Source: Embleya sp040629175
GTDB lineage: Bacteria; Actinomycetota; Actinomycetes; Streptomycetales; Streptomycetaceae
Assembly (NCBI RefSeq): GCF_040629175.1
Contig: NZ_JBEXUX010000012.1
Coordinates: 62,001-126,000 of the forward strand
DNA: 64,000 bases
Reading direction: 5' to 3'
Shown here: positions 24,721 through 33,524 of the stretch, piece by piece
Position numbering within the stretch: the stretch's first letter is position 1
Layout: the number at the start of each line of letters is the position of its first letter
The notes under the pieces: generated by a model
What the model was told of the DNA's origin: nothing
Seen by the model: the letters and a program-made list of their open reading frames with translations, nothing else
Database searches by the model: none
Made by a program: the position numbers and the translations under genes

Positions 24721-25080
24721 ATGGCCACGGTCGCACTGACCAAGGAGAACTTCGAAGAGGTCGTATCCGGCGACGGGCTGACCGTGCTCGATTTCTGGGC
24801 GTCGTGGTGCGGGCCCTGCCGGTCGTTCGCGCCGACCTTCGAAAAGGTCTCGGAGGCGACCCCCGACGTGGTGTTCGCCAAGGTGGACACCGAGGCGGAA
24901 ACCGATCTCGCGCAGGCGTTCTCGATCCAGTCCATCCCGACCGTGATGCTGGTCCGGGACGGCGTCGTGGTGTTCTCGCAGCCGGGCGCGCTCCCGGAGG
25001 CCGCACTCGTCGACCTGATCAAGCAGGCGCAGGGCCTGGACATGGACGAGGTCAAGCGCAAGATAGCCGCCCAGGGCTGA
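24721..25080 (+). CDS. Thioredoxin
   Basis: 119 residues from ATG 24721. Active site WCGPC with Cys30 and Cys33, preceded by VLDFWASW and followed by the cis-proline motif SIPTVMLVRDG. Cytoplasmic disulfide reductase. The tail after about residue 105 (LDMDEVKRKIAAQ) is slightly longer than in E. coli TrxA. Single-gene unit with a strong terminator. Confidence 0.93.
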   Translation: MATVALTKENFEEVVSGDGLTVLDFWASWCGPCRSFAPTFEKVSEATPDVVFAKVDTEAETDLAQAFSIQSIPTVMLVRDGVVVFSQPGALPEAALVDLIKQAQGLDMDEVKRKIAAQG

Positions 25081-25159
25081 CCCTCGCGCCCCGGCCGCGT
25101 CGGTGGCGACCCGCGGCAGTGGGTCCGTAACAGCGCGGACAAGTAAATCGCCGACAGCC

Positions 25160-25195
25160 CGGAAGCCCGTCGGACCGATGTCCGGCGGGCTTCCG
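25160..25195 (+). terminator. Thioredoxin terminator
   Basis: 15-bp stem with one G-T pair (25160-25174 / 25181-25195), loop CCGATG, 80 bases after the stop. Confidence 0.8.
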
Positions 25196-25429
25196 TGTCG
25201 CCTGCTCCAGGTGACCGAGTCGTCGAACCGGGTCACCGACCCGCCCGGCCGCGCAACCACGACGCACGACGAGGCGGTCGAGAGGGGCCCATCCACTTCT
25301 CGCGGATCCTGATTGCGCGGTGCGCGGCCCGATCTCGACCGCTCCTCCGCGTCTATCCGTATCGGACCCCTCTCGCTCCCTCAAGTAGAACTCCACCGCC
25401 GCGAACTTGCAAAGGCTCCCCGCACACCC
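25196..25429. other. Intergenic stretch without recognised features
   Basis: Between the thioredoxin terminator and the PrsW stop. No convincing frame, repeat or hairpin was seen on either strand. Confidence 0.5.
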
Positions 25430-26596
25430 TCACGGCCCCGGTGCCGCGCCGGGTGCGTCCGGGCCGGCCGGCCGGCCACCGGTCCGGGTCCCGCGCAGGT
25501 GCGAACGCAGGGTCGCGATCTCCACGCGCAGGTCCTCGGCCGGCGGTCGGGACGGCGGGTCCGCGCGTGCGATTCGGGCGGCCACGAGCGCGAGTTGGGC
25601 ATCCTCGATCTCGCCGATCAGCACCCGCGTCGCGCGGGGACGCGGGCCGCCCCGGGCCTGTCGGCGACCGCGTCGGCGCGGCAACAACGCGGCCTCCTCC
25701 GGGCGGATCGCACCGGTCGCCGCCTCCTCGGCGGCCACCTCGCGGAACCGGGCCAGATAGTGCCGGCGGGCGGAGCGGTAGACCAACAGCGCGATCACCA
25801 GGTTCACCACGACCTTCAGCACCGTGCCGCGCCACCCGGGCAGGACCGGCGCGTTGAAGAGCCAGTGCATCCCCATCGCCGTCCCCCAGCAGCCGAGCGC
25901 GACCACCACCCGTCGGCCGAGCGGTCGACCGTCGCGGGCGACCAGGTAGCCGATACCGGTGCCGGCCACCGCACTCATCGCCCAGTGCGAACCCCACCCG
26001 GTGATCCCCACGCGCAGTACGAACGACGCGTTCACGGACGCGCCGGGGTCGGTCGCACCGTCCAACAGGATGGCGTTCAGCGCGTACAGCAGGTTCTCCA
26101 CCACCTGGAAGCCCAGGCCGACCAGCGCCCCGTACACCCACCCGTCGATCGGCGCGCGGATCACGCGCGAGGCGATCAGCGCGAGCATCAACACGCCGCA
26201 CACCTTGAGCGTCTCCTCGTTGAACGGCGCGGTCGACGCGGCGCCCCACGCGTCGGCGAAGTCGACGCCCAGGGTCTTGGCCCAGATCCCGCCGAGCCCG
26301 CTGTTGGCCGGGATCGCGCACCCGGTCGCGGCGGTCATCCCCCAGCCGACGCAGACGAGCGAGGCCTCGTGCCCGGGCGCGACGACCGGTCGGATCCGCC
26401 GGGGCAACAGATAGCCCACGCCCAGGGTGAGCAGAAGCAGAAAGCCCGCGAGCGCGGCCGCCGCCGGGAACACCCGCACCACGTCGAGGTACTCGTAACC
26501 GATCACCGCGAGGCCGAACAGGCACCCGAGCAGCGCCACCGTCCCGGCGATCGGCGCCGGACGCTCGCCGGCCGGCCGGACCGGGACAGCGCTCAC
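25430..26596 (-). CDS. PrsW-family intramembrane metalloprotease
   Basis: 388 residues from GTG 26596, overlapping the previous stop as GTGA, with GAGGAGG four bases upstream. Several membrane helices carry the family motifs: FNEETLKV (EExxK), GFQVVEN (FxxxE), HWAMSAVAG and MHWLFN. PrsW proteins cut anti-sigma factors within the membrane. No anti-sigma gene is adjacent. The C-terminal 110 residues are basic, Pro/Arg-rich and cytoplasmic. Second gene of a two-gene operon. Confidence 0.88.
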   Translation of the reverse strand: MSAVPVRPAGERPAPIAGTVALLGCLFGLAVIGYEYLDVVRVFPAAAALAGFLLLLTLGVGYLLPRRIRPVVAPGHEASLVCVGWGMTAATGCAIPANSGLGGIWAKTLGVDFADAWGAASTAPFNEETLKVCGVLMLALIASRVIRAPIDGWVYGALVGLGFQVVENLLYALNAILLDGATDPGASVNASFVLRVGITGWGSHWAMSAVAGTGIGYLVARDGRPLGRRVVVALGCWGTAMGMHWLFNAPVLPGWRGTVLKVVVNLVIALLVYRSARRHYLARFREVAAEEAATGAIRPEEAALLPRRRGRRQARGGPRPRATRVLIGEIEDAQLALVAARIARADPPSRPPAEDLRVEIATLRSHLRGTRTGGRPAGPDAPGAAPGP

Positions 26597-27180
26597 GCGG
26601 CCTCCTCGGTGAACGTCAGCGACCGCAGCACGTCCCGCACCGGCAACCATTGCGGGTCGGTGGTCCGTGCCGGCGCGAGCGCGAGCAGCCGGATCGCGAA
26701 CGCGTCCTCGGGGCCCGGATAGATCACCGCCCGCCCGGTGTCGCCGCCCCGGATCAGCGTGCCGGCCATGCCCTGCGCCCCGGCGTCGGCGATCAACGGC
26801 GCCGGCGGACCGAGCCGGGCATGCGGGTCGCCGACCCGGATCGTCCTGCGCAGCCCGCTCCACAACGCGTCCGCGTCCTCGGCCCGGGGCAGTGAGATGT
26901 ACGCGATCGACAGGTCCACGTCGCCGTGCCGCAGTACGAACACCCGCGAGGGCGTGGTCGCCGCCTGGTCCAACGTCCACCCGGAGCCGACCCGAAACCA
27001 CGCGCGGTGCCCGTCCGGCCCGACCCGGAACACCGTGCCCGTCGTGATCCGCTCGTCCCCGGAGATCCACGACCCGATCAGCGGCCACCCGCCGGCGAGC
27101 AGTACCAACACGGCGGCAACCGCGAGCGGCCCCCACCAACGAGCTCGCCGCGGCCCGGAACGCATGCGGGCGTCGGTCAT
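26593..27180 (-). CDS. Membrane-anchored protein of unknown function
   Basis: 195 residues from ATG 27180. Basic N-terminus, one hydrophobic segment WWGPLAVAAVLVLLAGGWPLIG (about 14-34), then an extracytoplasmic beta-rich domain with GSGWTLDQAATTPSRVFVLRHGD and an ending SLTFTEEAA. No Cys or catalytic motif. Translationally coupled to PrsW, so it may be a partner or substrate of that protease; this is inference from position. Confidence 0.72.
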   Translation of the reverse strand: MTDARMRSGPRRARWWGPLAVAAVLVLLAGGWPLIGSWISGDERITTGTVFRVGPDGHRAWFRVGSGWTLDQAATTPSRVFVLRHGDVDLSIAYISLPRAEDADALWSGLRRTIRVGDPHARLGPPAPLIADAGAQGMAGTLIRGGDTGRAVIYPGPEDAFAIRLLALAPARTTDPQWLPVRDVLRSLTFTEEAA

Positions 27181-27205
27181 GTCTCCAACGTCCGACGGGC
27201 CCCCC

Positions 27206-27242
27206 GATTCCGCCCGACGAACATCGGCCGTCGGGCGGAATC
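27206..27242 (-). terminator. Terminator downstream of the TerB gene
   Basis: Perfect 14-bp arms GATTCCGCCCGACG (27206-27219) and CGTCGGGCGGAATC (27229-27242), loop AACATCGGC. Just right of it, 27295-27345 holds three imperfect copies of GAATCAGGGCCCGA that run into the TerB stop. Confidence 0.75.
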
Positions 27243-27332
27243 GATCCCTCGAAAGGGTTGACGGGTGCGCACGCCCCGCCGGCGAACCCACCCGGAATCA
27301 GGGCCCGAGCGGAATCGGGGGCCCGACCTGAA

Positions 27333-27788
27333 TCAGAGCCCGAACTCGACCGGCGCGAGGTCGAGTGCGAAGCACGCGTCCCGCACGACGGCCTGCTCCG
27401 TCTTGTCGAAGTGGCCGTCGGCGCCGCCGATGACGATGCCGATCTGGACCACCGCACGCGCCTCGGTCGGCTTCTTCTTGACCTTCGCGATGTCCTGGAG
27501 CAGGGACACCTTGCCCAGCTCGAAGTCGGCGGTGAGCTTGGCCAGGTATGCCTCGAAACGCTGCTCCAGGTCGCTCGCGGCGAAGTTGCGCAGCACGTCG
27601 TTGGTGGTGATCAGCGTGGTGACCCGCTGCCGCTCGGCCGGGTCGATCGAGCCGTCGGCCGCGGCCACCAGCGCACAGATCGCCATGCTCGCGTCCCGGA
27701 AGCCACCACTCTTCAACTCGTTCTTCTTCGCCTCCAGTTGCCCCTGCATCGTCTGGGCCGACTGCTTGAACTTGTCCCACAGAGCCAT
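27333..27788 (-). CDS. TerB-family tellurium resistance protein
   Basis: 151 residues from ATG 27788. Amphipathic N-terminal helix ALWDKFKQSAQTMQGQ followed by the all-helical TerB domain with two acidic loops, ADGSIDPAE and ADGHFDKTE, that are the family's metal-binding motifs. Usually works with TerC/TerD-type proteins, none of which are in the window. Single-gene unit with a strong terminator. Confidence 0.9.
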   Translation of the reverse strand: MALWDKFKQSAQTMQGQLEAKKNELKSGGFRDASMAICALVAAADGSIDPAERQRVTTLITTNDVLRNFAASDLEQRFEAYLAKLTADFELGKVSLLQDIAKVKKKPTEARAVVQIGIVIGGADGHFDKTEQAVVRDACFALDLAPVEFGL

Positions 27789-27948
27789 CGGAGTCCTCTG
27801 TCTCTCGCACACGCAGGTACGCTTCGAGCCGTTGATCTACAGACTCGTAGAAGATACCTCTCCCCCACGACGGTTGCAGAATCCATTCGGCAATCCACCG
27901 GCGCCGCGCCGGACGACCGACCGCCGACCGATCCGGCCGGCGGCGCGC

Positions 27949-29131
27949 TCACACCCCGCCCAGCGTCGCGGCGAAGGTCCGGTTGTAGCTGTCGGTGGAG
28001 GCGAATTCGAGCGTCCCGTCGGCCACGATCGACAGGACCACGTCGTTGCGCGTGCAGAAGCCGAAGTTGTCCGGCCGAATGCCGCCGCCCGGCACGATCC
28101 GACCCCTGGTGTATTCCTTCAGGCTCATCGGCGCCTCGCACATCACCGAGTTGTAGCGGTTCATGTACGTGACCCGGCCGACCGGATCGCCGATCCGACC
28201 CTTGCTCATCGTGACCACGATCTTGAGCGGCACATTGGGGTCCTCGGTCGCCGGAAGGATCCCCTCCCACTTGTGCGCCAACTCGATCGGCAGTTCCAGC
28301 GGTGCCGAGACCTGCGGCTCCGGCGCCTTTCGCGCGGCCGGCTTGTCCTCAGCGGGTACTTCCACCACCATCCGCGCCGGCTCCCGCTCGGCCGCGCCGG
28401 GCCCGCCGGTGTCGACTCCGGGGCGAGTCGAGTCCCCTGCTCCCCCGCCACGCGCGTGGGCTCCGCGCCCGCCACCCGGGTCGGTGCGAGATCGGCGGCC
28501 GGCTCCGGCTCGGTCTCGATCTCCAGCAGGTCCACCGCCCGCCGGGCCATCACCTCCACCACGCCGCCCGGCAGCCAACCGGGCCCGAACAACACGCGCG
28601 GGTTCCCGTCGGGAGCGAGCGCCGCGACGATCTGCTCCGGGGTCGGGCGCTGCTCCGGGTCCTTGTGCAGGCACGCCTCGATCACCGGGTGCATCGAGTA
28701 GGGCACCCGGGACAGGTTCGGCTCGTGGCCGATCACCCGGTACATGTGCGCCCCTCGCCGAACGGCCCGACGCCGGTCGCCGCGTGCACGAGCACCGAAC
28801 CGAGCGAGAACACGTCGCCGGCCGCTCTCCCGGCCGTCGGCCTGCTCCGGCGACATGAACGCGGGCGACCCGACGAACACCCCGGTGGTGGTCAGCGCGG
28901 TGGCGTCGGCGGCCCGGGCGATCCCGAAGTCGATCACCCGAGGACCATCCAGCGTGAGCAGCACGTTGGAGGGCTTGAGGTCGCGATGCACCAGCCGAAC
29001 CTCGTGCACGGTCACCAGCGCGGCGGCGAGCCCGGCGCCCAGCGCCCGGACCGCCTCCTCGGACAGCGGTCCGTGCGTCCGGACCGCCTCGCGCAGCGAG
29101 ATCGGTTCGGGAGCGGTTCGGCGGTCGGGGG
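27949..29131 (-). pseudogene. Decayed Ser/Thr kinase gene lacking its N-lobe
   Basis: Reading right to left, kinase C-lobe sequence appears right after the transpeptidase stop: SLREAVRTHGPLSEEAV, VHRDLKPSNVLL, VIDFGIA, GSPAFMSPEQA. No N-lobe (glycine loop, VAIK lysine) exists upstream. The frame shifts at about 28790, back at about 28740 (restoring GAHMYRVIGHEPNLS), and again between about 28390 and 28450. The last frame encodes an extracytoplasmic-looking domain (LAHKWEGILPATED, NSVMCEAPMSLKEYTRG, NDVVLSIVADGTLEFAS) ending at 27949. HRD, DFG and APE-type motifs are intact, so decay is recent or partly due to sequencing error. Confidence 0.72.
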
Positions 29132-30370
29132 TCAGCCCGCCAGGGCGCTCTTGGCCTTCCACTGGTCGTAGGTCAGCTGCCAGTTGCCGAAGCCGTTGCC
29201 GGGCTCGGTGGCCTCGGTGTTGGACGAGCCCTTGACCACGACCGGGTCGCCGACCTGGACCCGGTTGTAGAACCACTCGGCGTCCGGGATGGTCATCCCG
29301 ACGCAGCCGTGGCTGGTGTTGGCGACGCCGATGTTGGCGGTGTTCCAGTCGGCCGAGTGGAAGAAGGTGCCCGACGAGGTGAAGTGCACCACCCACGGGA
29401 CGTCCGGGAGCTTGTAGCTGTCGCCGAGGCCGACCGTGGTCGAGTCGAGCGTCTCCTTGGCGTTCTTGTTCAGGATCACGTGCGTGCCGCCGCGGGTGGG
29501 GAACTCGCTCGAACCGGCCGACATCTTGAGCGTCTTGACCGCGACGCCGTCCTCGACCACGGTCAGCCGCTTCTTGGTGATGTCCACCTCGACGACCCGG
29601 TTCGTGCCGACCGTGAAGCTGCTCTCGTAGTCGCGGGCGAAGTAGGTGCCCGGAGCGCTGGCCACACCCGCCAGGTTCGCGTTCAGAGTGACCTTCGTAC
29701 CACTGGGCCAGAACTCGCGCGGCCGCCAGTCGACCCGGTCCTTGCCGGACTGGTCCTTGGTCCAGCCCCACGAGCCCTCGACGTTCGTGCTCGTGGCCAC
29801 CTTGAGGTTGCGCTCGACCTCGGCCTTGTCCTTGACCGCGTGGTCGAACATGATCGACACCGGCTGGCCGACGCCGAACGTGCCGCCGTTGGCCGGTCGC
29901 AGTGTGACCTTGTTCACGATGTCGGCCTTGAGGGTGCCGAACCGGGTGGTGGCCGAGGACTCCGCCCCCTTCTTGCCGCGCGTGGTGGCGGTCACCGTGT
30001 AGGCCGCGCCCGGCACGGTCCGGGTGGTCGAGGTCCAGGTCCGGCCGTCCGGCGCCACCGTGCCCTCCAGCGCCCGGTTGTCCGCGTCCACCACGCGCAC
30101 CGAGGCCAGCGTGCCGGCGTCCGCGGTCACCGTGACCGGCTTGCCCGGCGCCACGCCCTGGGTGCCGTCCGCCGGATCCACGCTCACCCGCGCCGGTGTG
30201 TCCTTCGCCTCATTCTCGTCCGAGCCCGGCTTCGCCTGTGCCGCGTCCGACTTCGCCGCTTTGTCGGCCCCTCCCGAGCCACATCCCGCAAGCAGTACGG
30301 CAGCCGCCGCCAACGGCAGCGCAACCACACGAATTCCCTTGCGGGAGCCGGATATCAGGGGCTTTCGCAC
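29132..30370 (-). CDS. L,D-transpeptidase lipoprotein
   Basis: 412 residues from GTG 30370 (GAGGT upstream). Lipobox VLLAGC places the lipidated Cys at residue 30. Two Ig-like domains (about 60-150 and 150-250) precede the YkuD catalytic domain with HSADWN and SHGCVGM, the His/Cys signature of the enzyme. It forms 3-3 cross-links in peptidoglycan outside the membrane. Length and layout match actinobacterial Ldt proteins of the LdtMt2 type. The decayed kinase remnant begins directly at its stop. Confidence 0.93.
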   Translation of the reverse strand: MRKPLISGSRKGIRVVALPLAAAAVLLAGCGSGGADKAAKSDAAQAKPGSDENEAKDTPARVSVDPADGTQGVAPGKPVTVTADAGTLASVRVVDADNRALEGTVAPDGRTWTSTTRTVPGAAYTVTATTRGKKGAESSATTRFGTLKADIVNKVTLRPANGGTFGVGQPVSIMFDHAVKDKAEVERNLKVATSTNVEGSWGWTKDQSGKDRVDWRPREFWPSGTKVTLNANLAGVASAPGTYFARDYESSFTVGTNRVVEVDITKKRLTVVEDGVAVKTLKMSAGSSEFPTRGGTHVILNKNAKETLDSTTVGLGDSYKLPDVPWVVHFTSSGTFFHSADWNTANIGVANTSHGCVGMTIPDAEWFYNRVQVGDPVVVKGSSNTEATEPGNGFGNWQLTYDQWKAKSALAG

Positions 30371-30500
30371 GTGCTGACCTCACGAATCTGGACGACCGGG
30401 AATCGTTCAACAGTAACAATGCGGAGCAATTCCCCATGCCCGGGCGGGGTGTGACGGTGTCGACACCGCCTGGATGCAACCGCCAAGCCCGGCACGGCAC

Positions 30501-30538
30501 GAAGCCGCGCCCGGGAAAGAAATCCCGGGCGCGGCTTC
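30501..30538 (-). terminator. Terminator of the DEAD-box helicase gene
   Basis: Perfect 16-bp stem 30501-30516 / 30523-30538 with loop AAGAAA, 65 bases beyond the helicase stop. Confidence 0.85.
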
Positions 30539-30602
30539 GGAGTTGGTATTCGCTCACCGTGCGGAGTCGGCGATCGTCCGCCGCACGGGCGGCGAACGGC
30601 GG

Positions 30603-32171
30603 CTACGCGGCGGCGGTGCGCCGACGCGGGGCGCCGCCGCCGGCGGTGGTCCCACCGGTACGGGTCGAGGCGGCACCGGCCGCGGTGGACGGACGACGTC
30701 CGGTACCGCTGCCGCCACCCTGGCCGGGCCGACGACCGCGACCGCGGCCACCGGCCGAGCCACCGCGACGCGGGGTCTCGGAGACCGGCGAGGAGATCAC
30801 GACCGGGATGCCCGAGGGCACCTGGGCGCCGGTGACGCGGGTGAGTTCCTCGTCGCCCGAGCGGACCTGGATGGTCGACGCCTCGATGCCGGCGATCATC
30901 ATCAGGCGGGCCATCTCGCGGCGCTGGTTCGGCGTGACCAGCGTCACGACGCTGCCCGACTCGCCGGCGCGCGCGGTACGACCGCCGCGGTGCAGGTAGT
31001 CCTTGTGGTCGGTCGGCGGGTCGATGTTGACGACCAGGTCCAGCCCGTCCACGTGGATGCCGCGCGCCGCGACGTTGGTCGCGATCAGCGCGGTGACGTG
31101 CCCGCTCTTGAACTGCTCCAGCGTGCGGGTGCGCTGCGGCTGCGACTTGCCGCCGTGCAGCGCCGCGGCGCGCACGCCGCTCTGCAACATCTGGCGGGTG
31201 AGCCGGTCCACCGCGTGCTTGGTGTCCATGAACATGATCACCCGGCCCTCACGCGCCGCGATGTGCGTCGCGGCGGTGTGCTTGTCGGCCTCGGTCACAT
31301 GCAGCACGTGGTGCTCCATCGTGGTGACCGCGCCCTGCGAGGGGTCGACCGAGTGCACGACCGGGTCGGACAGGAAGCGCTTGACCAGGCGGTCGACGTT
31401 GCGGTCGAGCGTGGCCGAGAACAACATCCGCTGACCGTCCGGCTGCACCTGGTCGAGCAGCGCGGTGACCTGCGGCATGAAGCCCATGTCGGCCATCTGG
31501 TCGGCCTCGTCGAGCACCGTGATGCCGACCGCGTCCAGCCGCGCGTCGCCGCGGTCGATCAGGTCCTTGAGTCGGCCCGGGGTGGCCACCACGACCTCGG
31601 CGCCGTTGCGCAGCGAGCTGGCCTGCCGACCGATCGACATGCCGCCGACGACCGTGGTCATCCGAAGCTGGACCGAGTTGGCGTACGGCATCAGCGCGTC
31701 GGTGACCTGCTGCGCGAGTTCGCGGGTGGGCACCAGGACCAGGGCGAGCGGCTGCTTGCTCTCGGCCCGCCGACCGGCGATCCGGGCGAGCATCGCGAGG
31801 CCGAACGCGAGCGTCTTGCCCGAGCCGGTCCGACCGCGACCGAGCACGTCCCGCCCGACCAGCGCGTTGGGCAGCGTGGCCGACTGGATCGGGAACGGCT
31901 CGGTGACACCCTGCCGGGTGAGCGCGGCCAACATCGGCTTGGGCATGTCCAGCTCGGCGAACGAGTTCACCGCGGGCAGCGACGGCGTGGTGCTGACCGG
32001 CAGCGCGAACTCGGCCACGGGAGCCGCGGTCATCGGCTTGCGACGGTTGCCCGACGGGGCGCCGCCGCGGCCTCGGCCGCCACCGGAGCCGCCGCCGTAG
32101 CCACCACTGCGGCCGGCGGAGCTGCCGCCGCTGCGGCTGTATCGGTCGTTGGAGCGGGGGGTGCGATTCAT
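30603..32171 (-). CDS. DEAD-box ATP-dependent RNA helicase
   Basis: 522 residues from ATG 32171 (AGGAAGG upstream). N-terminal Ser/Gly/Arg-rich tract (about 1-50), then Q motif PFPIQS, Walker A GRTGSGKT, PTRELAQQ, DEAD, SAT, and motif VI HRGGRTARAG. The C-terminal 70 residues are Gly/Arg-rich, a usual RNA-binding tail. It unwinds RNA duplexes and is placed directly downstream of a cold-shock protein gene, an arrangement I recognise in Streptomyces. Probably cold-induced. Confidence 0.93.
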   Translation of the reverse strand: MNRTPRSNDRYSRSGGSSAGRSGGYGGGSGGGRGRGGAPSGNRRKPMTAAPVAEFALPVSTTPSLPAVNSFAELDMPKPMLAALTRQGVTEPFPIQSATLPNALVGRDVLGRGRTGSGKTLAFGLAMLARIAGRRAESKQPLALVLVPTRELAQQVTDALMPYANSVQLRMTTVVGGMSIGRQASSLRNGAEVVVATPGRLKDLIDRGDARLDAVGITVLDEADQMADMGFMPQVTALLDQVQPDGQRMLFSATLDRNVDRLVKRFLSDPVVHSVDPSQGAVTTMEHHVLHVTEADKHTAATHIAAREGRVIMFMDTKHAVDRLTRQMLQSGVRAAALHGGKSQPQRTRTLEQFKSGHVTALIATNVAARGIHVDGLDLVVNIDPPTDHKDYLHRGGRTARAGESGSVVTLVTPNQRREMARLMMIAGIEASTIQVRSGDEELTRVTGAQVPSGIPVVISSPVSETPRRGGSAGGRGRGRRPGQGGGSGTGRRPSTAAGAASTRTGGTTAGGGAPRRRTAAA

Positions 32172-32487
32172 GGAGAACCTTCCTCGATGCGGCGCGTATC
32201 GAGGACGTCTCCGCGGCATGACGCCGCACAAGGAGTCGCAAGAACGAGCCGGACTAGCTGAAAAAGAACCGACGTGGTGACTCGGGATCACTCGCGTCGA
32301 GATAGTGCGCAACGGTCGGGCGCCTGCCGAAGAGCGGCGGCCGATGTGCCGGACCGTGCGAGGCCGCGCGACGAGGTCGCGTCGGGCAGGGTCCTGATCG
32401 GCGGACGCGGAGCATCCGCCTGGGGTGGTACACCGTGGCCTTCCCGATCGGAAGGACCGTCGCCCCGAAGGGCAGCCGGCCACGGGA
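32172..32487 (-). other. Long leader region upstream of the helicase gene
   Basis: About 315 bases between the cspA terminator and the helicase start without a convincing frame. A small GCGGC-ATGAC-GCCGC hairpin sits near 32211-32225. DEAD-box cold-shock genes often have long regulatory 5' leaders, so this is a candidate leader RNA; nothing more specific is visible. Confidence 0.4.
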
Positions 32488-32515
32488 AGGGCCCGCACCT
32501 TGCGGCGCGGGCCCT
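32488..32515 (-). terminator. Terminator of the cold-shock gene
   Basis: 9-bp stem AGGGCCCGC / GCGGGCCCT (32488-32496 / 32507-32515), loop 10, 34 bases past the stop. Confidence 0.7.
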
Positions 32516-32549
32516 CGCTGCGCGGCCGAAGCCACGCCCATGAGACAGG

Positions 32550-32753
32550 TCAGACGATGTTGATGTTCTCCGCCTGCGGGCCCTTCTGGCCCTGCGTGAC
32601 GTCGAAGGAGACCTTCTGGCCCTCCTGCAGCTCACGGAAGCCCTGAGCGTTGATGTTCGAGTAGTGGGCGAAGACGTCGGGGCCGCCACCGTCCTGCTCG
32701 ATGAAGCCGAAGCCCTTTTCTCCGTTGAACCACTTCACGGTGCCAGTAGCCAC
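32550..32753 (-). CDS. Cold-shock protein, CspA family
   Basis: 67 residues from GTG 32753, with GGGGAAG upstream. TGTVKWFN start, RNP1 KGFGFI and RNP2 DVFAHY are intact; ends GPQAENINIV. Length equals the standard single-domain CspA. Binds single-stranded RNA/DNA as an RNA chaperone. The helicase gene follows on the same strand. The upstream 32754-33047 is less GC-rich than its surroundings and probably holds its promoter and a long leader. Confidence 0.95.
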   Translation of the reverse strand: MATGTVKWFNGEKGFGFIEQDGGGPDVFAHYSNINAQGFRELQEGQKVSFDVTQGQKGPQAENINIV

Positions 32754-33047
32754 GTATCTTCCCCTTCGGGGCAGTACCGGGATCTCGCACCCTGCGAAAC
32801 CCGAATCGTTGCTGATTACCCCGCCCGGAGATGGACACCGGAAAAACAAAAGTGCACCTGTTGGCTACAACCAGCAGGCGCACAGAAAATTCCATGGGAA
32901 CCACAGCAGCAATTAACGTTAGCACGCCGGAGGGCCCGGCCGGCGGGATCCTCCCGATCTTGTGCCGGCCGCACGCTCGCACACCGGGTGCGACCATGGA
33001 CGCTCCGCCGGTCCCCGGCCACCTCCCAGCTTCCCCGAAGGGTTCGC

Positions 33048-33524
33048 GTGTCCTCCTCCGACTTCCCCGCGTCCGACGACTCGGCCCAGCCGATCTCCCT
33101 CTCCGCCATCGGCACCCCCCTCACCCTGGAGGACGTCAGCGCGACCGGTGGCTGCGGCGACGGCTGCGGATGCGCCGGTGGCGACATCGACATCGACGCC
33201 GACCTGCTCGACGCGTTCGTCACCGAGCAGGTGCTGGTGCGCCTGGAATCCGAACCCACCTTCGTCGCCCGGTCCATCGCGGCGCTCGCCGCCGGTGACG
33301 ACATCGACGCCGAACTGGCCGAGGAGATCGAGGAGTTGGAGTCCGACCCGGTACTCCTCCTGGACGTGCTCGGGGCCACCCGGAAGAGCCTGCCGGAGAT
33401 GGAGTCGGACGCGGTGGTGCTGCTCTTCCGCTACGTCATCGACCACGTGGCGCTCGGCCCGGCGGAACTGCCGCTGGAGGAGCGGGTGCAGATCGAGTGG
33501 CGGGTGCCGCCGGTTCAGGGCTGA
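33048..33524 (+). CDS. Acidic protein with a Cys/Gly motif, unknown function
   Basis: 158 residues from GTG 33048. A disordered Ser/Asp-rich start is followed by GGCGDGCGCAGG (Cys36, 40, 42), which could bind metal, then an acidic helical domain (AELAEEIEELESDPVLLLDVLG). No membrane segment and no recognised family. Its stop overlaps the convergent rhomboid-like gene by ten bases. The start has only a weak ribosome site, so it could be slightly different. Confidence 0.65.
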   Translation: MSSSDFPASDDSAQPISLSAIGTPLTLEDVSATGGCGDGCGCAGGDIDIDADLLDAFVTEQVLVRLESEPTFVARSIAALAAGDDIDAELAEEIEELESDPVLLLDVLGATRKSLPEMESDAVVLLFRYVIDHVALGPAELPLEERVQIEWRVPPVQG

